Assembly: GCF_031143425.1 (NCBI RefSeq)
Contig: NC_090447.1
Location: forward strand, 843,749,760-843,813,759
Length of the DNA stretch: 64,000 nucleotides
Direction of reading: 5' to 3'
Source of the DNA: Pleurodeles waltl
Lineage: Eukaryota; Chordata; Amphibia; Caudata; Salamandridae
Positions 12,212-22,439 of the stretch are shown here, piece by piece. Both the position numbers and the translations under genes were made by a program. Each line of letters begins with the position of its first letter. Positions within the stretch are counted from its first letter, which is position 1. A model generated the notes under the pieces. The model was not told the DNA's origin, did no database searches, and was given only the letters and a program-made list of their open reading frames with translations.

Positions 12212-13317
12212 TTAACACTGTCTTACCTGTGTCTCATTGGAAGTATTGACGAATAATTGCACTTCTGTTGCCTCATCCTCATCTTCACTGTCCACAGGAT
12301 CCACTGCTGCCACGCGGCCATCTCCTGCCTCCTCCTCCTGCAGAAAAGGCACCTGACGACGCAAGGCAAGGTTGTGCAATATGCAGCATGCCACGATGAT
12401 CTGGCAGACCTTCTTGGGTGAGTAGCACAGGGATCCACTTGTTAGATGGAGGCAACAAAATCTGGCCTTCAGGAGGCCGAAGGTCCTCTCTATAATCCTT
12501 CTTCGACCATGTGCCTAATTGTAACATTCCTCTGCCCTTGTCCTGGCATTCCTCACAGGGGTAAGTAGCCATGAGAGGTTGGGGTAACCAGAGTCACCTG
12601 CAAATATCAAGGGACAACTGTTAGCCACACACTCACCCTTAGGGCCCACACCATACCCATACACCATCATCCAATGGGTGGGAACCAGGGCTCACCTATT
12701 AGCCACACCCTTTGCCTCTGGAATTGGGCCATCACATTTGGGGTGCTGATATTTCTCAGGATAAAGGGATCATGCACAGACCCAGGATACTTTGCATTGA
12801 TGTGGGAGATGTACTTGTCCGCCAGGCACACCATCTGGACATTCATGGACTGAAAACTCTTTCAATTTCTGAGCACCTATTTATTTCGCGGGGGCAAATG
12901 CAATATGTGTTCCATCTATTGCCCCAATGATGTTGGGGATATGTCCCATTGCATAGAAGTCAGCTTTCACTGTGGCCGAATCCTCCACCTGGGAAAAACG
13001 ATGTAGCTGCACATGTGTTTAATCAGGACCGACAACACTCTGGTCAGCACTATTGAGAACAATGGCTGTGACAATCCTGCTGCCAAGCCCACTGTCACTT
13101 GGAAAGAGCCAGTTGCCAGGAAATGGAGCACTGATAGGACTTGCACAAGAGGGGGGATCCCGGTGGGGTGACGGATAGCAGATATAAGGTCAGGCTCCAA
13201 TTGGGCACACAGCTCTGTGATTGTGGCCCTGTCAAGTCTATAGGAGAGGATAATGGGCCTATCCTCCATTGGTGCCAAGTCCACCAGGGGTCTGTACACG
13301 GGGGATGTCTCCATTTC
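12212..13317 (-). pseudogene. HARBI1-like DDE transposase of the Harbinger element
   Basis: The N-terminal part (13314 to 12967) reads in one frame: LDRATITELCAQLEPDL, then IRHPTGIPPLVQVLSVLHFL and a helix-turn-helix-like segment ending YIVFP. After a frameshift the DDE region follows with AIDGTHIAF (first Asp), an in-frame TAA, another frame change, then a GSVHD motif (second Asp). A 98-bp intron (12695-12598) has clean GTGAG and TTGCAG splice signals and splits the WLIG-DSGYP segment. The last exon has RIIERTFGLLKARF (Glu), an ACCILHNLALRRQ motif and an acidic tail ending at 12212. So all three catalytic acids are still encoded, but not in a single frame. Family function: cut-and-paste transposition with 3-bp target duplication. 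It lies between, and opposite to, the upstream MYB gene and next to a second one. Confidence 0.88.
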
Positions 13318-13786
13318 CTATTCATCAGCAGCGGTTGCAATCTATGGGGCAAAAGAGAGAGCAGCTGGTCATTATCTCTACATTCCAACCACTACAATTC
13401 AATGCATATTGTGACTGTAACATTATTTTGTTGGAGATGTCCAAATAGTGCATTTGTGTACTGTGATGCAGTTAGGATCTATGGCCTGCACCCTCCTGAA
13501 ATGGCGTCCACCTGTCCTGTATGGAGGGACAGGTGGAAATGAGGTAATTCCGCTGACGTTGTGCTCCATTGCGGGAAGCAGTCGAGAACCGCTGTGCAAC
13601 TCCTCATTGGTTATCATTGGGCCCTATGGGATCCAGTGGCCAATGGTGATGTACGCCGGCGGTGACAGTATGCACCGCCGCGGACGTGACCGCCATTTGC
13701 TATCTGTGCACTCACTTGCTACCTGACCTTGAACAGGAGAGGACCTACACTGCAAATGCTGCTGTGACCTGTGTCTGGAACCGACC

Positions 13787-16714
13787 ATGGCTCGTGTTAC
13801 TGGGGAAAGGGCCCCTGCCTTTACCTCAGCAGAGTTGGAGCGACTGGTGGATGGGGTCCTATCCCAGTACCGACTGCTGTATGGGCCTCCAGACCTACAG
13901 GTGAGTATACCGTGAGTATGATGCATGGGGCGTGAATGCATGGAGTGCTGTGTGTGAAGGCCTCATGTGGGGGGGGTTGGTGGATGGGCCCTGGGCAGCA
14001 TAGAGCATGTATTGTGGGCCATGTCTGTGCTAATGGGGATGGGAAGAGGCATGGTGGGCCATGAGTATAACAGGCACGATGGTCAGACTAATACCTTTCC
14101 CTGTGTCTATTTGCCTGCAGGTCAGCGCCCATCAAAAGAAGGGTGTATGGTGTGCCATCGCCAAGGACGTGCGGACCCTGGAGGTCTACGGCAGGTGGAG
14201 CACCCACTGTCGGAAACGGTGGGAGGACCTGAGACGTTGTGCGCGGAAGATGGCGGAGGCCCAACTGGGGATGGCCTCCCAATGAGGAAGGGGTGCCCGT
14301 CGAACCCTGACCCCCCAATGGCCCGCATACTGGCAGTGGCCTTTCCGGAGCTAGATGGGTGCTTGGGGACATCACAGCAGCCACAAGGGGGTGAGTATAG
14401 TGCGCCTGGTGGGGTGGTATGCGGGTGCAGGGTGTGGGCCCTGTGGGCCCTGTGGGTACCCCTAGGCCAGGCCTGGCATTGCAGAGTAGGTCACATGTTG
14501 CGTCGGATTCTGATGTGAAAGTCCTCCAACCAAGCTAGTAGGAATCCACTATTGGGCAGGGGTCTGTAGGTCTCAAGTATGCTGCAATTTGCGTTAGATG
14601 TCCCTATCCATGGGCTGGTGACTAGCATTGTGACTGGTAGTGCATTGCCTAATGCGTAGGGCTGTTTCCTGTGTGTGATTGTGTTGTGTACGACAACGGT
14701 GGTGTTGTTGCCGCCGTTGGTCATATGTATCCTTTGCCTCTCCCCCCCTTTTTGTTTTGCCACACTGTCCTTATGTGCATTAGCATCATCTGGTGGAGGA
14801 GCAGAGGCAATGGCGATGGAGGGAGCTGCATCCCACAGGACCCAGGAGGCCGAATCCACCGACGGTGAGGGTACCAGTTGGACGGAGGGTGAGGGGAGCA
14901 CCACGGCGGAGACTGGAGGGGACAGTTCGGACATGGATTCCTCCTCCGATTGAAGCTCCCTGGTGGTGGCGGACACCTCTGTGCCCACCCCAGCTACAGG
15001 TACAGCTGTCACCCCCGTACCAGCACCGCCCTCCCAGCAGCCCCTCAGCGAGTTAACCGTGCCCGCTCACCCAGAAGGGTGGGCATCTCCTTCGCCCGAG
15101 GCACCTCAGGCCCTGCCCCAGTTAGCCCTGCTGCCCTGAGTGAGGAGGCTATTGACCTGCTGTGATCCATCTCTGTAGGGCAGTCAACCATTGTGAATGC
15201 CATCCAGGGGCTGGCAGCCTAAATGCAACAGTCCAATGCACTTCTGGAGGGCATTCACACTGGCTTAGCGGCCCAACAGAGATTAATCCAGGCTCTGGCC
15301 TCCTCTTTGATGGCAGCCATCGTCCCTGTTTCCACCCTCCCCCTTCAACTTCCTCCACCCAAACCCATTTCCCTCAACCCCAACCTATCCCAAGCACACA
15401 GGCAGACGAGCAGGCACCCAGGACAACACACAAGAGTCGACAGGGAAAACACAAGCACCACACTTCATCCCACAGGCACTCACACAAACAACATCCAGAA
15501 ATTAGCCATACCAACATCCACTGCCTCCTCTGTGTCCCCCTCCTCCTCTTCCTCCACCTCCCTCCCAGTTGAGTCTACACTCACATCTGCATGTACCACA
15601 TCCTCATCCATTACCAAAATCACCAGCACACCTATCAGTACTCACCCCTCACTGGCAGTCACCACCCCCACATCCATGCACACGTCCCCTGTGTCTTCTC
15701 CCACCTTGGCCGTGCCCCTTCCTCCCAAAGTACACAAATGCAAGCACTCAGACACCCAACAGCCATCCACCTCACAACAGCATCCAGCCCATGCACCTGC
15801 ACCCAAACACAGCAGACTGACACCTTCTAGCACCACTCCCTCTTTCTCCACTCCCAAACCATCTCCCTCTTCCCGCCCCAATGTCCCTAAGAAGCTTTTC
15901 CTCGCCAACATTGACCTATTCCCTAGCCCTACCCCATCCTTCACGTCAGGTCAGGGTGGTCAAAACCCAGGCAAGCACCTCAGCCACCCAGTCCACGGGC
16001 ACAGTAGTGTCCTCAGTTACTCCAGGTGGGAAAGGATCCCGGCCACCAGCCAGCCAGACGGAAAGGGTGCCTGCCCCAAGTGCGTCAAGGAAGGGCAAGG
16101 AGTCAGCCCCTACTGCAGGAAGGAAGGGCAAGGAGGCAGCCCCAGCTGCAGGAAGGAAGGACAAGGAGGCAGCCCCAGCTACAGGAAGGAAGGGCAAGGA
16201 GTCAGCCCCTACTGCAGGAAGGAAGGGCAAGGAGGCAGCCCCAGCTGCAGGAAGGAAGGACAAGGAGGCAGCCCCAGCTGCAGGAAGGAAGGGCAAGGAG
16301 GCAGCCCCATCTGCTGGAAGGAAGGGCAAGGGGCCTGCAACAGTAGGCAGTAGAGACAAGGGGCCTGGGGCTAGGACTCAGTCGGAGCCTCCACCCCCAT
16401 CCATGGTGGTGTGGGGGATGTGCTGGAGCCTCCCCCCACCACTGCCAGCACCGACACCAGCAGCAGCAGCAGCCTCAGTGGGCAGCCGTCTGAGGCTGCA
16501 GGGGATGGGCTGGAGCCTCCCCCCACCACTGCCAGCACCACCACCAGCACCGACATTGTGCACCCTCCAGGACCAGTGGTGTTGTACCATCTTCCGGCTG
16601 AGGTGCCCCCCCATTCCTTGTCCCCCTGAGGTGCCTGGCTACTTTCGACCTGATGACCCTGCAGTGTTCTGTTCATGTTGTTGCAGGAGTGAGGTGGGGT
16701 CTTGGACTTTGTGA
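13787..16714 (+). pseudogene. Second MYB/SANT-like gene of the Harbinger element (MYB-B), broken
   Basis: Exon 1 (13787-13900, 38 codons) starts MARVTGERAPAFTSAELERL and ends at a GTGAGT donor. Exon 2 (14121-14390) follows a TTGCCTGCAG acceptor and holds the DNA-binding helices: WCAIAKDVRTLEVYGRWS, then CRKRWEDLRRCARK. A TGA follows at MASQ. Exon 3 begins after the AG at 14783 but is out of phase by one base. It encodes an acidic E/S/D-rich stretch to another stop near 14951, a GQSTIVNAIQGLAA segment, a long S/T/P-rich linker (15300-15900), a frame change near 15950, and eight 11-residue lysine-rich repeats. The C-terminus is proline-rich. The protein is distinct from MYB-A in length and tail. 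I infer a DNA-binding partner of the transposase; the basic repeats could bind nucleic acid. Confidence 0.75.
16091..16354 (+). repeat. 33-bp coding tandem repeat, 8 units (11 residues each)
   Basis: The units read KGKESAPTAGR, KGKEAAPAAGR, KDKEAAPATGR, then the same trio again with one change in the third, then KGKEAAPSAGR and a diverged KGKGPATVGSR. Units 1-3 and 4-6 therefore form a 99-bp higher-order repeat. The repeat is in frame in the C-terminal part of MYB-B and is rich in Lys, Ala and Pro, like linker-histone tails. Confidence 0.9.
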
Positions 16715-16994
16715 TGTGGCCCTGTGGCCCACGAACATTGAGGACTGGGCAGTGTCCCTTGATTTGTAAATATGTATATACATTTTGATTTGGATGCATG
16801 TATTACTACTATATTTATCTTATTACACTGTTTTTACTCTATTGTAGTTGTTCTTGCATTATTCCTGAGGGGTACGGGGTGAACATGTAATGTTACTGCA
16901 TCTGCTTGTGTGTATGGTGTTGGGGTGGGGGTGTTGTGTGTGTTTGTCACTCTCTTTTTCCTCCCCCCCTCACCTGTGTGCTAGGCGGCAGTAC

Positions 16995-17081
16995 TCACTG
17001 TGGTCGTCTTCGCTGGCGTTGGGGTTTGTAGTGGAGCAGAACATAGAAGAGCATGGGGAACACGTGCAACTCGGGCTCCAT
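16995..17081 (-). other. Candidate minus-strand 5' exon near the Harbinger right end
   Basis: A minus-strand ATG at 17081 opens MEPELHVFPMLFYVLL and runs to a basic QRQRRR end, followed directly by a consensus GTGAGT donor at 16998-16993. The exon is 83 nt. It lies between the right terminus and MYB-B, on the same strand as the transposase. It could be the transposase gene's first exon, with MYB-B inside a long intron, or part of a separate short transcript. No acceptor partner can be proved from one broken copy. Confidence 0.35.
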
Positions 17082-17412
17082 GGTGGCGTGGTTCTTCCTT
17101 GAGTCTCCAGAGGTGAGTTGTTTCCCTTCTGTGCAGTGTTTCCACCAGGCTTTTGATGTTGTTTGTACTGCCCCGGGAAAGATGGCGGATTGGTGTGTCA
17201 TTATACAGTGGGCGGAACATTGTCTTCCACCTGCCTGTAGACGGGGACCGCTGTGGTGCATATTGATTTCACCCTGGCGGTCGGTGTGTTAAAGTGGCTG
17301 CCTGTCTGAGCGGTTTCCGCCATGGTCATAATTTCATATTTATTACTGCCGGCCTGTTGGCAGTATTACCGCCACTATATCACCGACCGCCAGGGTTGTA
17401 ATGAGGGCCATT

Positions 17413-17984
17413 ATTTTTCACTTCAATAGTACAAGCAATAAAAACACAAACCAATCTCATAAAACAGTTTTCAATGTAAACCCAAGGAACCCCAAAAAAC
17501 TGTTGATGAGGCCTTTTGGCGGCATTTGTAGTGGTTCACACCGCCTTCTTCAGGACAAAAATATTTTTCAACAACCTCGTATCACAGAGTTCTATGAGAC
17601 AGAGGGATATTAAAACAATATCAGTCTACATTTAAAATCCTGTTTTCGTTATTTGCTGCTCCTACAATTTAGTGCAATTTATTAATCTCTGTGGGCAGCA
17701 TATCACCCCACTGCATAAAGGATTTATAGATCCATACTTTGATAATAACATGGGTGTAAACTCAAGGTATAAAACAACCCATGCTCACCTCATAATTCCC
17801 CTGCAGTGATAGCATTCATAAATTCCTAATTATTTATCATGGCATGTATTTTCAATAAATAACCACCCTTTGCTCGGAGCACAACATGTTGTACTCATCA
17901 CTCTTCTCATATAAAATATAATATTCTATATTTCTATAATATGCCATGATTATGAATCTCTACTTCCAATTATAGCCACAGAAT
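17413..17984. other. Intervening sequence, possible Penelope-like remnant
   Basis: No gene is visible. The minus strand near 17553 has TGTCCTGAAGAAGGCGGTGT, a phrase resembling terminal regions of Penelope-like elements. The rest is AT-rich. The link is weak. Confidence 0.25.
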
Positions 17985-18253
17985 CTGCAGGCCCATTAGT
18001 AGGATTCAACTTATAGGCCCTGGGCACAGGTAGTGCCACTTTACTAGGGATTCATAAGCAAATTAAACATGCCAATTGGGTATAAGATAAACTTAAGATG
18101 TTTTAAGGAAAAAGACAAACACATTAGCACAGGTTAGCAGTGATAAAGTGCACAGAGTCCTATAGCCAGTAAAAATTAAGTCAGGCAAAAAAAGTAGGTC
18201 TGAAGGCAAAAGGTTGGGTTAAGGGGAAACCAAGCCAAGGATGCTATGCCTCA
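17985..18253 (-). repeat. Truncated 3' LTR of the Gmr1-like element
   Basis: On the minus strand it starts TGAGGCATAGCATCC and shares with the 5' LTR (27602) and with the LTR at 39058 the block CCCTAGTAAAGTG and the words GCCAATTGG and GGGCCTGCAG. Only the first ~270 bp of the LTR remain. Confidence 0.6.
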
Positions 18254-18289
18254 TTAGTGTCTCCCACAGTTGAAAGTGGGAAGAACTAC

Positions 18290-18690
18290 CCAACTCCTTG
18301 GGAGTTCACATCACTAAGGTAGAAGGACCTTGAGAGACCATCACCATTGGCGAGGTCTGTTCAAGGATGATGTTGCACTGTAAAGTTCATTCCCTGAAGG
18401 GTGGTGGTCCACCTCAACTGTATGGGAATCTCACCCCTTATCTGCATTAGCCCTCTGAGGAGTCTGTGGTCTGTTTGAACCCAGAAGTGAGCATCTAATA
18501 ATTTGATCTCAGCTTCTTCAGTTCCCACGCCACCGCAAAGGCTTCCGTCTCTATTACACTGCATCTCTGTTCCAGGGGAAGTAACCTCCTACTAATAAAG
18601 GCTGCAGATTGATCCAGGTCCTGCTCCACCGGCAGAGTTTGCAGAGTTTTGCCTACTCTACATTCTGCTTGGAGCGTGGAGTTCCAGCAA
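18290..18690 (-). pseudogene. RNase H fragment of the Gmr1-like pol
   Basis: Minus-strand frames read DQSAAFISRRLLPLEQRCS, IETEAFAVAWELKKLR, then LLDAHFWVQTDHRLLRGLM. These are the Glu and the TDH Asp regions of a Ty3/gypsy RNase H. The first Asp region (the usual tTDAS-type motif) is not readable because the unknown insertion begins there. The pieces are in two frames. It would degrade the RNA of RNA-DNA hybrids during reverse transcription. Confidence 0.8.
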
Positions 18691-18699
18691 AACTCCACC

Positions 18700-19140
18700 A
18701 GCCTGGTGGCAGAGGCAGAGTTTTTTTCTCACACGTGGCTCACCAACATTATGTTGCTAAAATGCCTCCCAGAGAGATTTCCCAATGTGGATAGTCGTGA
18801 CAGGTCACAACCGTTCATGTTGAGAAAGCTGCAGCTCCAGTAGACAGCCTACTCTATGGCGAGTACCATGCAGTGCCCTCTGGTGCACTGCATGGTACTA
18901 TTTGTGCTTATTTTACATTGTGGAACAAGCTCCTGGGGCTAAAAATCAGCACGAGCAGCGTGATGTGCCAAATTCCACCCGCTCGCAGAACTCTGTGGAA
19001 TCTCATGCAGATTATATGTAACTTTGCATAATTACGTGGAGTGAAACTCCACAAGTTCCACTCAGGCCTATTTTCAATCTTTGCCTGAACACGCCTCCTC
19101 CCACTTGGTGACCCAAGTAGACATCTGATCCCTGTCTTAT
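18700..19140. other. Unidentified segment inserted between RT and RNase H remnants
   Basis: RT homology stops near 19150 and RNase H resumes near 18690 on the minus strand, so roughly 450 bp here are extra. The words GTGGAGTT and AACTCCAC recur in both orientations (18675-18705 and 19035-19060), hinting at a small inverted-repeat element. The ends could not be fixed. Confidence 0.4.
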
Positions 19141-19149
19141 CTGGCACTT

Positions 19150-19607
19150 ACTTGCCTTCATAGTGAGGCCTGCCTCTGCAGAGACTGAAGCACTTTCCTG
19201 AGGTAGAAGAAATCGTCCTGCCAGCTGGAACAGAAGACCGCAATGTAGTATAGATAGGTGGCACTGAAGTTCTCCAGCTCAACCAGAACCTGGTTTACAA
19301 GCTCTGGAAGTTGCCAGGGTCATTCGTCAACCCAAATGACAATACTTGGAACTGAAAGTGTCTTTCTGGGGAAGAGAATACAGACCTCTCCTTAGCCCCC
19401 TTGGTTAAGGCAATCTTCCAGTACCCAAATGTTAAGTCAATTGTGCTGAGGAACTTGGCAGCTCCCAAACTGTGTGTGAGCTCATCAGCACAGGGGATGG
19501 GGTGTGCATCAATCTTGCTGATGGCACTGAGACCCTGGTAATCCACACAGAACCTATGTTCTGGGTGGCACCTGAAGGGGCAGCCTTACGGACCAGCACC
19601 CCAGTGA
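19150..19607 (-). pseudogene. Reverse transcriptase fragment of the Gmr1-like pol
   Basis: Minus-strand translation gives a DYQGLSAISKIDAHPIPCAD segment, then FLSTIDLTFGYWKIAL (first catalytic Asp region) and VLSFGLTNDPGNFQ, all classic Ty3/gypsy RT blocks. The catalytic YxDD position, around 19243-19257, reads YLYYI, so both Asp codons have become Tyr. That copy could not be active. The N-terminal RT part is separated by the LINE: EPSNNPWTSSL lies at 22233-22275. Confidence 0.85.
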
Positions 19608-19650
19608 ATCCATCTAATGCACCACCACAAATTACAACATCACCTCATAC

Positions 19651-21900
19651 ATGGAATACGTCAACTTCCAACCCCAAACATACAGCAAGACCTCCATCAC
19701 AGACACCCTCGCCTACCGTCCTCCAGGGCCATGTCCACCCTTCTGCAGCTATATCGCCAACTTCATTTTCCCCCTCACCATAGACTCTAACAACTACATT
19801 TTCCTCAGCGACTGCAACTTCTATCTCAATGACCAAAATTACATTAACACTACCAACCTCCTCAACAGCATAAACAACTACAGACACACCCAACTCATCC
19901 ACGGCCCCACACATTCCACACGCCACATGCTATATCCCATCTTCACCTCAGTGACCCAATCAGGTATAGCCATACCATGCAACTCACCTGGACAGACCAC
20001 TCCATTGTCCTGCTCCTCTTCAACATCGCCAGCTCACTGGACCTCCACCCCTTTTTTACCCAATGCCCCCCACCTCAGCTGGAGCAATATCTCAAAGAAC
20101 ACATGGATCAATGCCCTCAATACCACCCACCCCATCTCCTCCAACAACCTAGACCAGAACGTCAGAATCTTCAGCAATTAGATCAATAACGGCACTGACA
20201 GCGTCACTCCCACCAACAACAACACCCACAGAAGGTCCACCAAGCAGGCCAGCTATTATACTGAAGACTTCAAAACCACTAAACAACACTGTAAACAACT
20301 GGAAAGGAGATGGTACACCAGCAAAGACACGACCAACAAGACAGCCTTCAACTTTTACCACAGACATTTGAGAGAATTGATGAAAAAGGTGTTAGCTTCA
20401 AGCATTGAATCAATCTCCAATAGCAGAAAATAACTCTTCAACATCATCAAAGAATTATCCAACTTCTCAGCTGCAGCAAACAACAATACCCCCTTACAGG
20501 AACTCTGTGAACACCTTGCAAAGGTCTTCCACTGCAAAATCGCCAACATCTGCTGAAATTTCAAGCCCCTTCCCAAGGCCACCAACTTGTATAAGCAACA
20601 CAACAACCCCGCTACATACACAGACATCTAGCTAACCGAATGGAACCAGCTCGTCCCACAGGACACCTCCTCCATCATTATCTCACCCCACCCAAGGCAC
20701 CCGACCCATTCCCTCATCACATCTCCAACCTGGGCAAAGCCAGAATCAGCCACATGCACACCACTTTGTTCAACACCTCAACTGCTACAGCCACCTTCCC
20801 TGAGGACTGGTATTCAAAGCCCTACTGTAGAAACCATTTGCAGACCCCAGCAAATTCAACAATTATTGGTCAATCTCCCTGCTCCCGTTCCTTGCCAAAG
20901 TATTAGAAAAAAACATCAACCAACAGCTCTCCTCACATCTGTAATGGAACCACCTACTCAACTCCTCCAAATCTTGATTCCGCAGAAACCACAGCACCAA
21001 GTTAGCCCTCTTAGTGGCTACCAACAACATCCAAGCCCTACTTGACTGAGGAGAGACTGTGGCTCTGATCCTCCTAGACATCTTGGCAGCCTTCAATACG
21101 GTCTCCCACCACACACTCATTACAAGGATGCACAACATAGGCATCCAAGGGGCCTCTCTCAGATGGATCACCTTGTTGCTCACCAGAAGAATGTAAAAAG
21201 TCCACCTTCCCCCTTCACCTCCAAACCAAGGAAATCATATGTTGATTATCCCAAAGATCCTCACTCAGCCCCACCTTTTTTAAACACTTATGTGACATCT
21301 CTGGTCAACATCATCAAAACCCATGGAATCAACATAATATTCAATGTCGACACCCAACTCATCCTCTCCCTCTCCAAAGATACCACCAACACTAAGACCA
21401 ACTTCCACAACTGCGTAACAGATGTTGCCAGATGGATGAAGGACAACTGCCTAAAGCTCAACACAAACAAGACAGAGATACTGATCTTCAGAAACAAAAG
21501 CTCCCCATGAAATGCATCCTAGTGGCCCTCAGAGATTGGACCTACTCCTACCTCAACTGACCTAGGAACCAAGGCATCATTCTGGACAACAAGCTACCCA
21601 TGACAATTCAGGTCAACTCTGTTTTCTCCTCCTGCTTTTTCATCCTTCACATGCTTCATAAGATATTCAAATGGCTGATCCAAAGCTAAAGACCCACCAT
21701 CCCCCAGGCAATCGTCTCCAGCCGAATGGACTCCGGTAAAACTCTGTATGCAGGGATCACAGCTCACCTCATCTGATGACTACAGATTATACAGGACACC
21801 ACAGCCAGACTCGTCCTGAATCTCTCTAGATGAACCCGCAACACCTGCTACCTCAGGGGACTCAACCGGATCCCTGTATAGAAAAGATCCAGTTCAAGCT
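19651..21900 (+). pseudogene. CR1/L2-like ORF2: endonuclease and reverse transcriptase remnants
   Basis: The endonuclease part has YRPPG (about 19710), an SDCNFYLND segment where the family has a GDFN-type motif, and THSTRHMLYPIF. RT blocks follow: KAPDPFPHHIS (about 20690), an FLAKVLEKNINQQL stretch (about 20890), LLDILAAFNTVSHHTLI (about 21080), then IFNVDTQLILSL (about 21335) and WMKDNCLKLNTNKTEIL (about 21430). At the catalytic YADD position the sequence is FNVD, so one Asp is lost. The remaining C-terminal segments to about 21900 are readable only in fragments. Several stops and frameshifts separate the blocks. In the living family it nicks DNA and reverse-transcribes LINE RNA. Confidence 0.82.
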
Positions 21901-22197
21901 CTTGACCCATGCATGTAAGACACTACACAACTCCTGAACCGCCTACTTGAACCACTGCCTGAACTTTTATCAGTGCAACAGACACCTCCACTCTGCTTCT
22001 CTTTCTCTAACTCTCACCCTTTATATCCAACGTAGCAGATGCAAAAGTTGCTCCTTCTCCTACCGCAGCAGAGGTATGGAATGAACTAGTCTTTCATCTC
22101 TGAACCTCCTTATCTTATCCAGAGTTCCAAAAGTCCCTGAAGACCTGGACTTTGCCAGCACCTGGATACCCTCATGGGTGACAAGAAGAGCTCTGCA

Positions 22198-22231
22198 AAT
22201 GATACTGATTGATTGATTGAGTGATTGATAC
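22198..22231 (+). repeat. TGAT-type microsatellite tail of the LINE
   Basis: The sequence is about seven imperfect units of TGAT/GATT at the LINE 3' end, immediately before the AGTGA duplication. Confidence 0.85.
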
Positions 22232-22439
22232 TAGTGAGCTCGTCCAAGGGTTGTTTGAGGGCTCAGTAACCACTCACTCCAGCATCTTGAAGACCTCCTC
22301 ATTGATGCTGTAACACACATCAGAAAAACCATAAATTTTACTTTTCACATGTGTGCTGTCCCCAGTATTAATATCATGGATACACCATGTAATGAGTCCT
22401 GGGGTAAGGGAGAATAAAGAGGCAAGCTGCCCCAACAAC

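Larger units (their letters stand above)
7243..17409 (+). mobile_element. PIF/Harbinger-type DNA transposon, three gene modules, 10.2 kb
   Basis: The left end is GGCCCTCATTCTGACATTGG and the right end, read inward on the other strand, is GGCCCTCATTACAACCCTGG, so the outer 10 bp match exactly. ATT flanks both ends (7240-7242 and 17410-17412), a 3-bp target duplication as expected for PIF/Harbinger. Inside, in order, are a MYB-like gene (7823-11706, +), a HARBI1-like DDE transposase (12212-13317, -) and a second MYB/SANT-like gene (13787-16714, +). All three are damaged, so the copy is non-autonomous now. A ~2.1-kb satellite-rich segment (about 8413-10564) lies in the intron of the first gene. 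A second copy of the same left half is at 58960-61210 on the minus strand: its terminus shares the TCATTnTGACATTGGC block, and its MYB start lies 573 bp in, against 580 bp here. Confidence 0.85.
19608..22232 (+). mobile_element. 5'-truncated CR1/L2-like LINE with TGAT tail and AGTGA target duplication
   Basis: AGTGA at 19603-19607 and 22233-22237 flanks the insertion; removing it rejoins the gypsy RT reading on both sides. The element starts inside the endonuclease domain and ends in a GATTGATTGATTGA microsatellite tail preceded by a likely stem-loop (ACCCTCATGGGTGACAAG). Such short tandem 3' tails are typical of CR1/L2-related LINEs. The insertion must post-date the gypsy element. Confidence 0.85.

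Noticed and set aside
15946..16359. Minus-strand 137-codon repeat ORF and a 106-codon alternate-frame ORF
   Set aside because: Both are off-frame readings of the 33-bp repeat; the period is a multiple of three so several frames stay open.
7210..17460. 13-bp word ACAAACCAATCTC on both outer sides of the Harbinger element
   Set aside because: It lies ~20-35 bp outside the ATT duplications at unequal distances, so it is not a target duplication and is probably chance.
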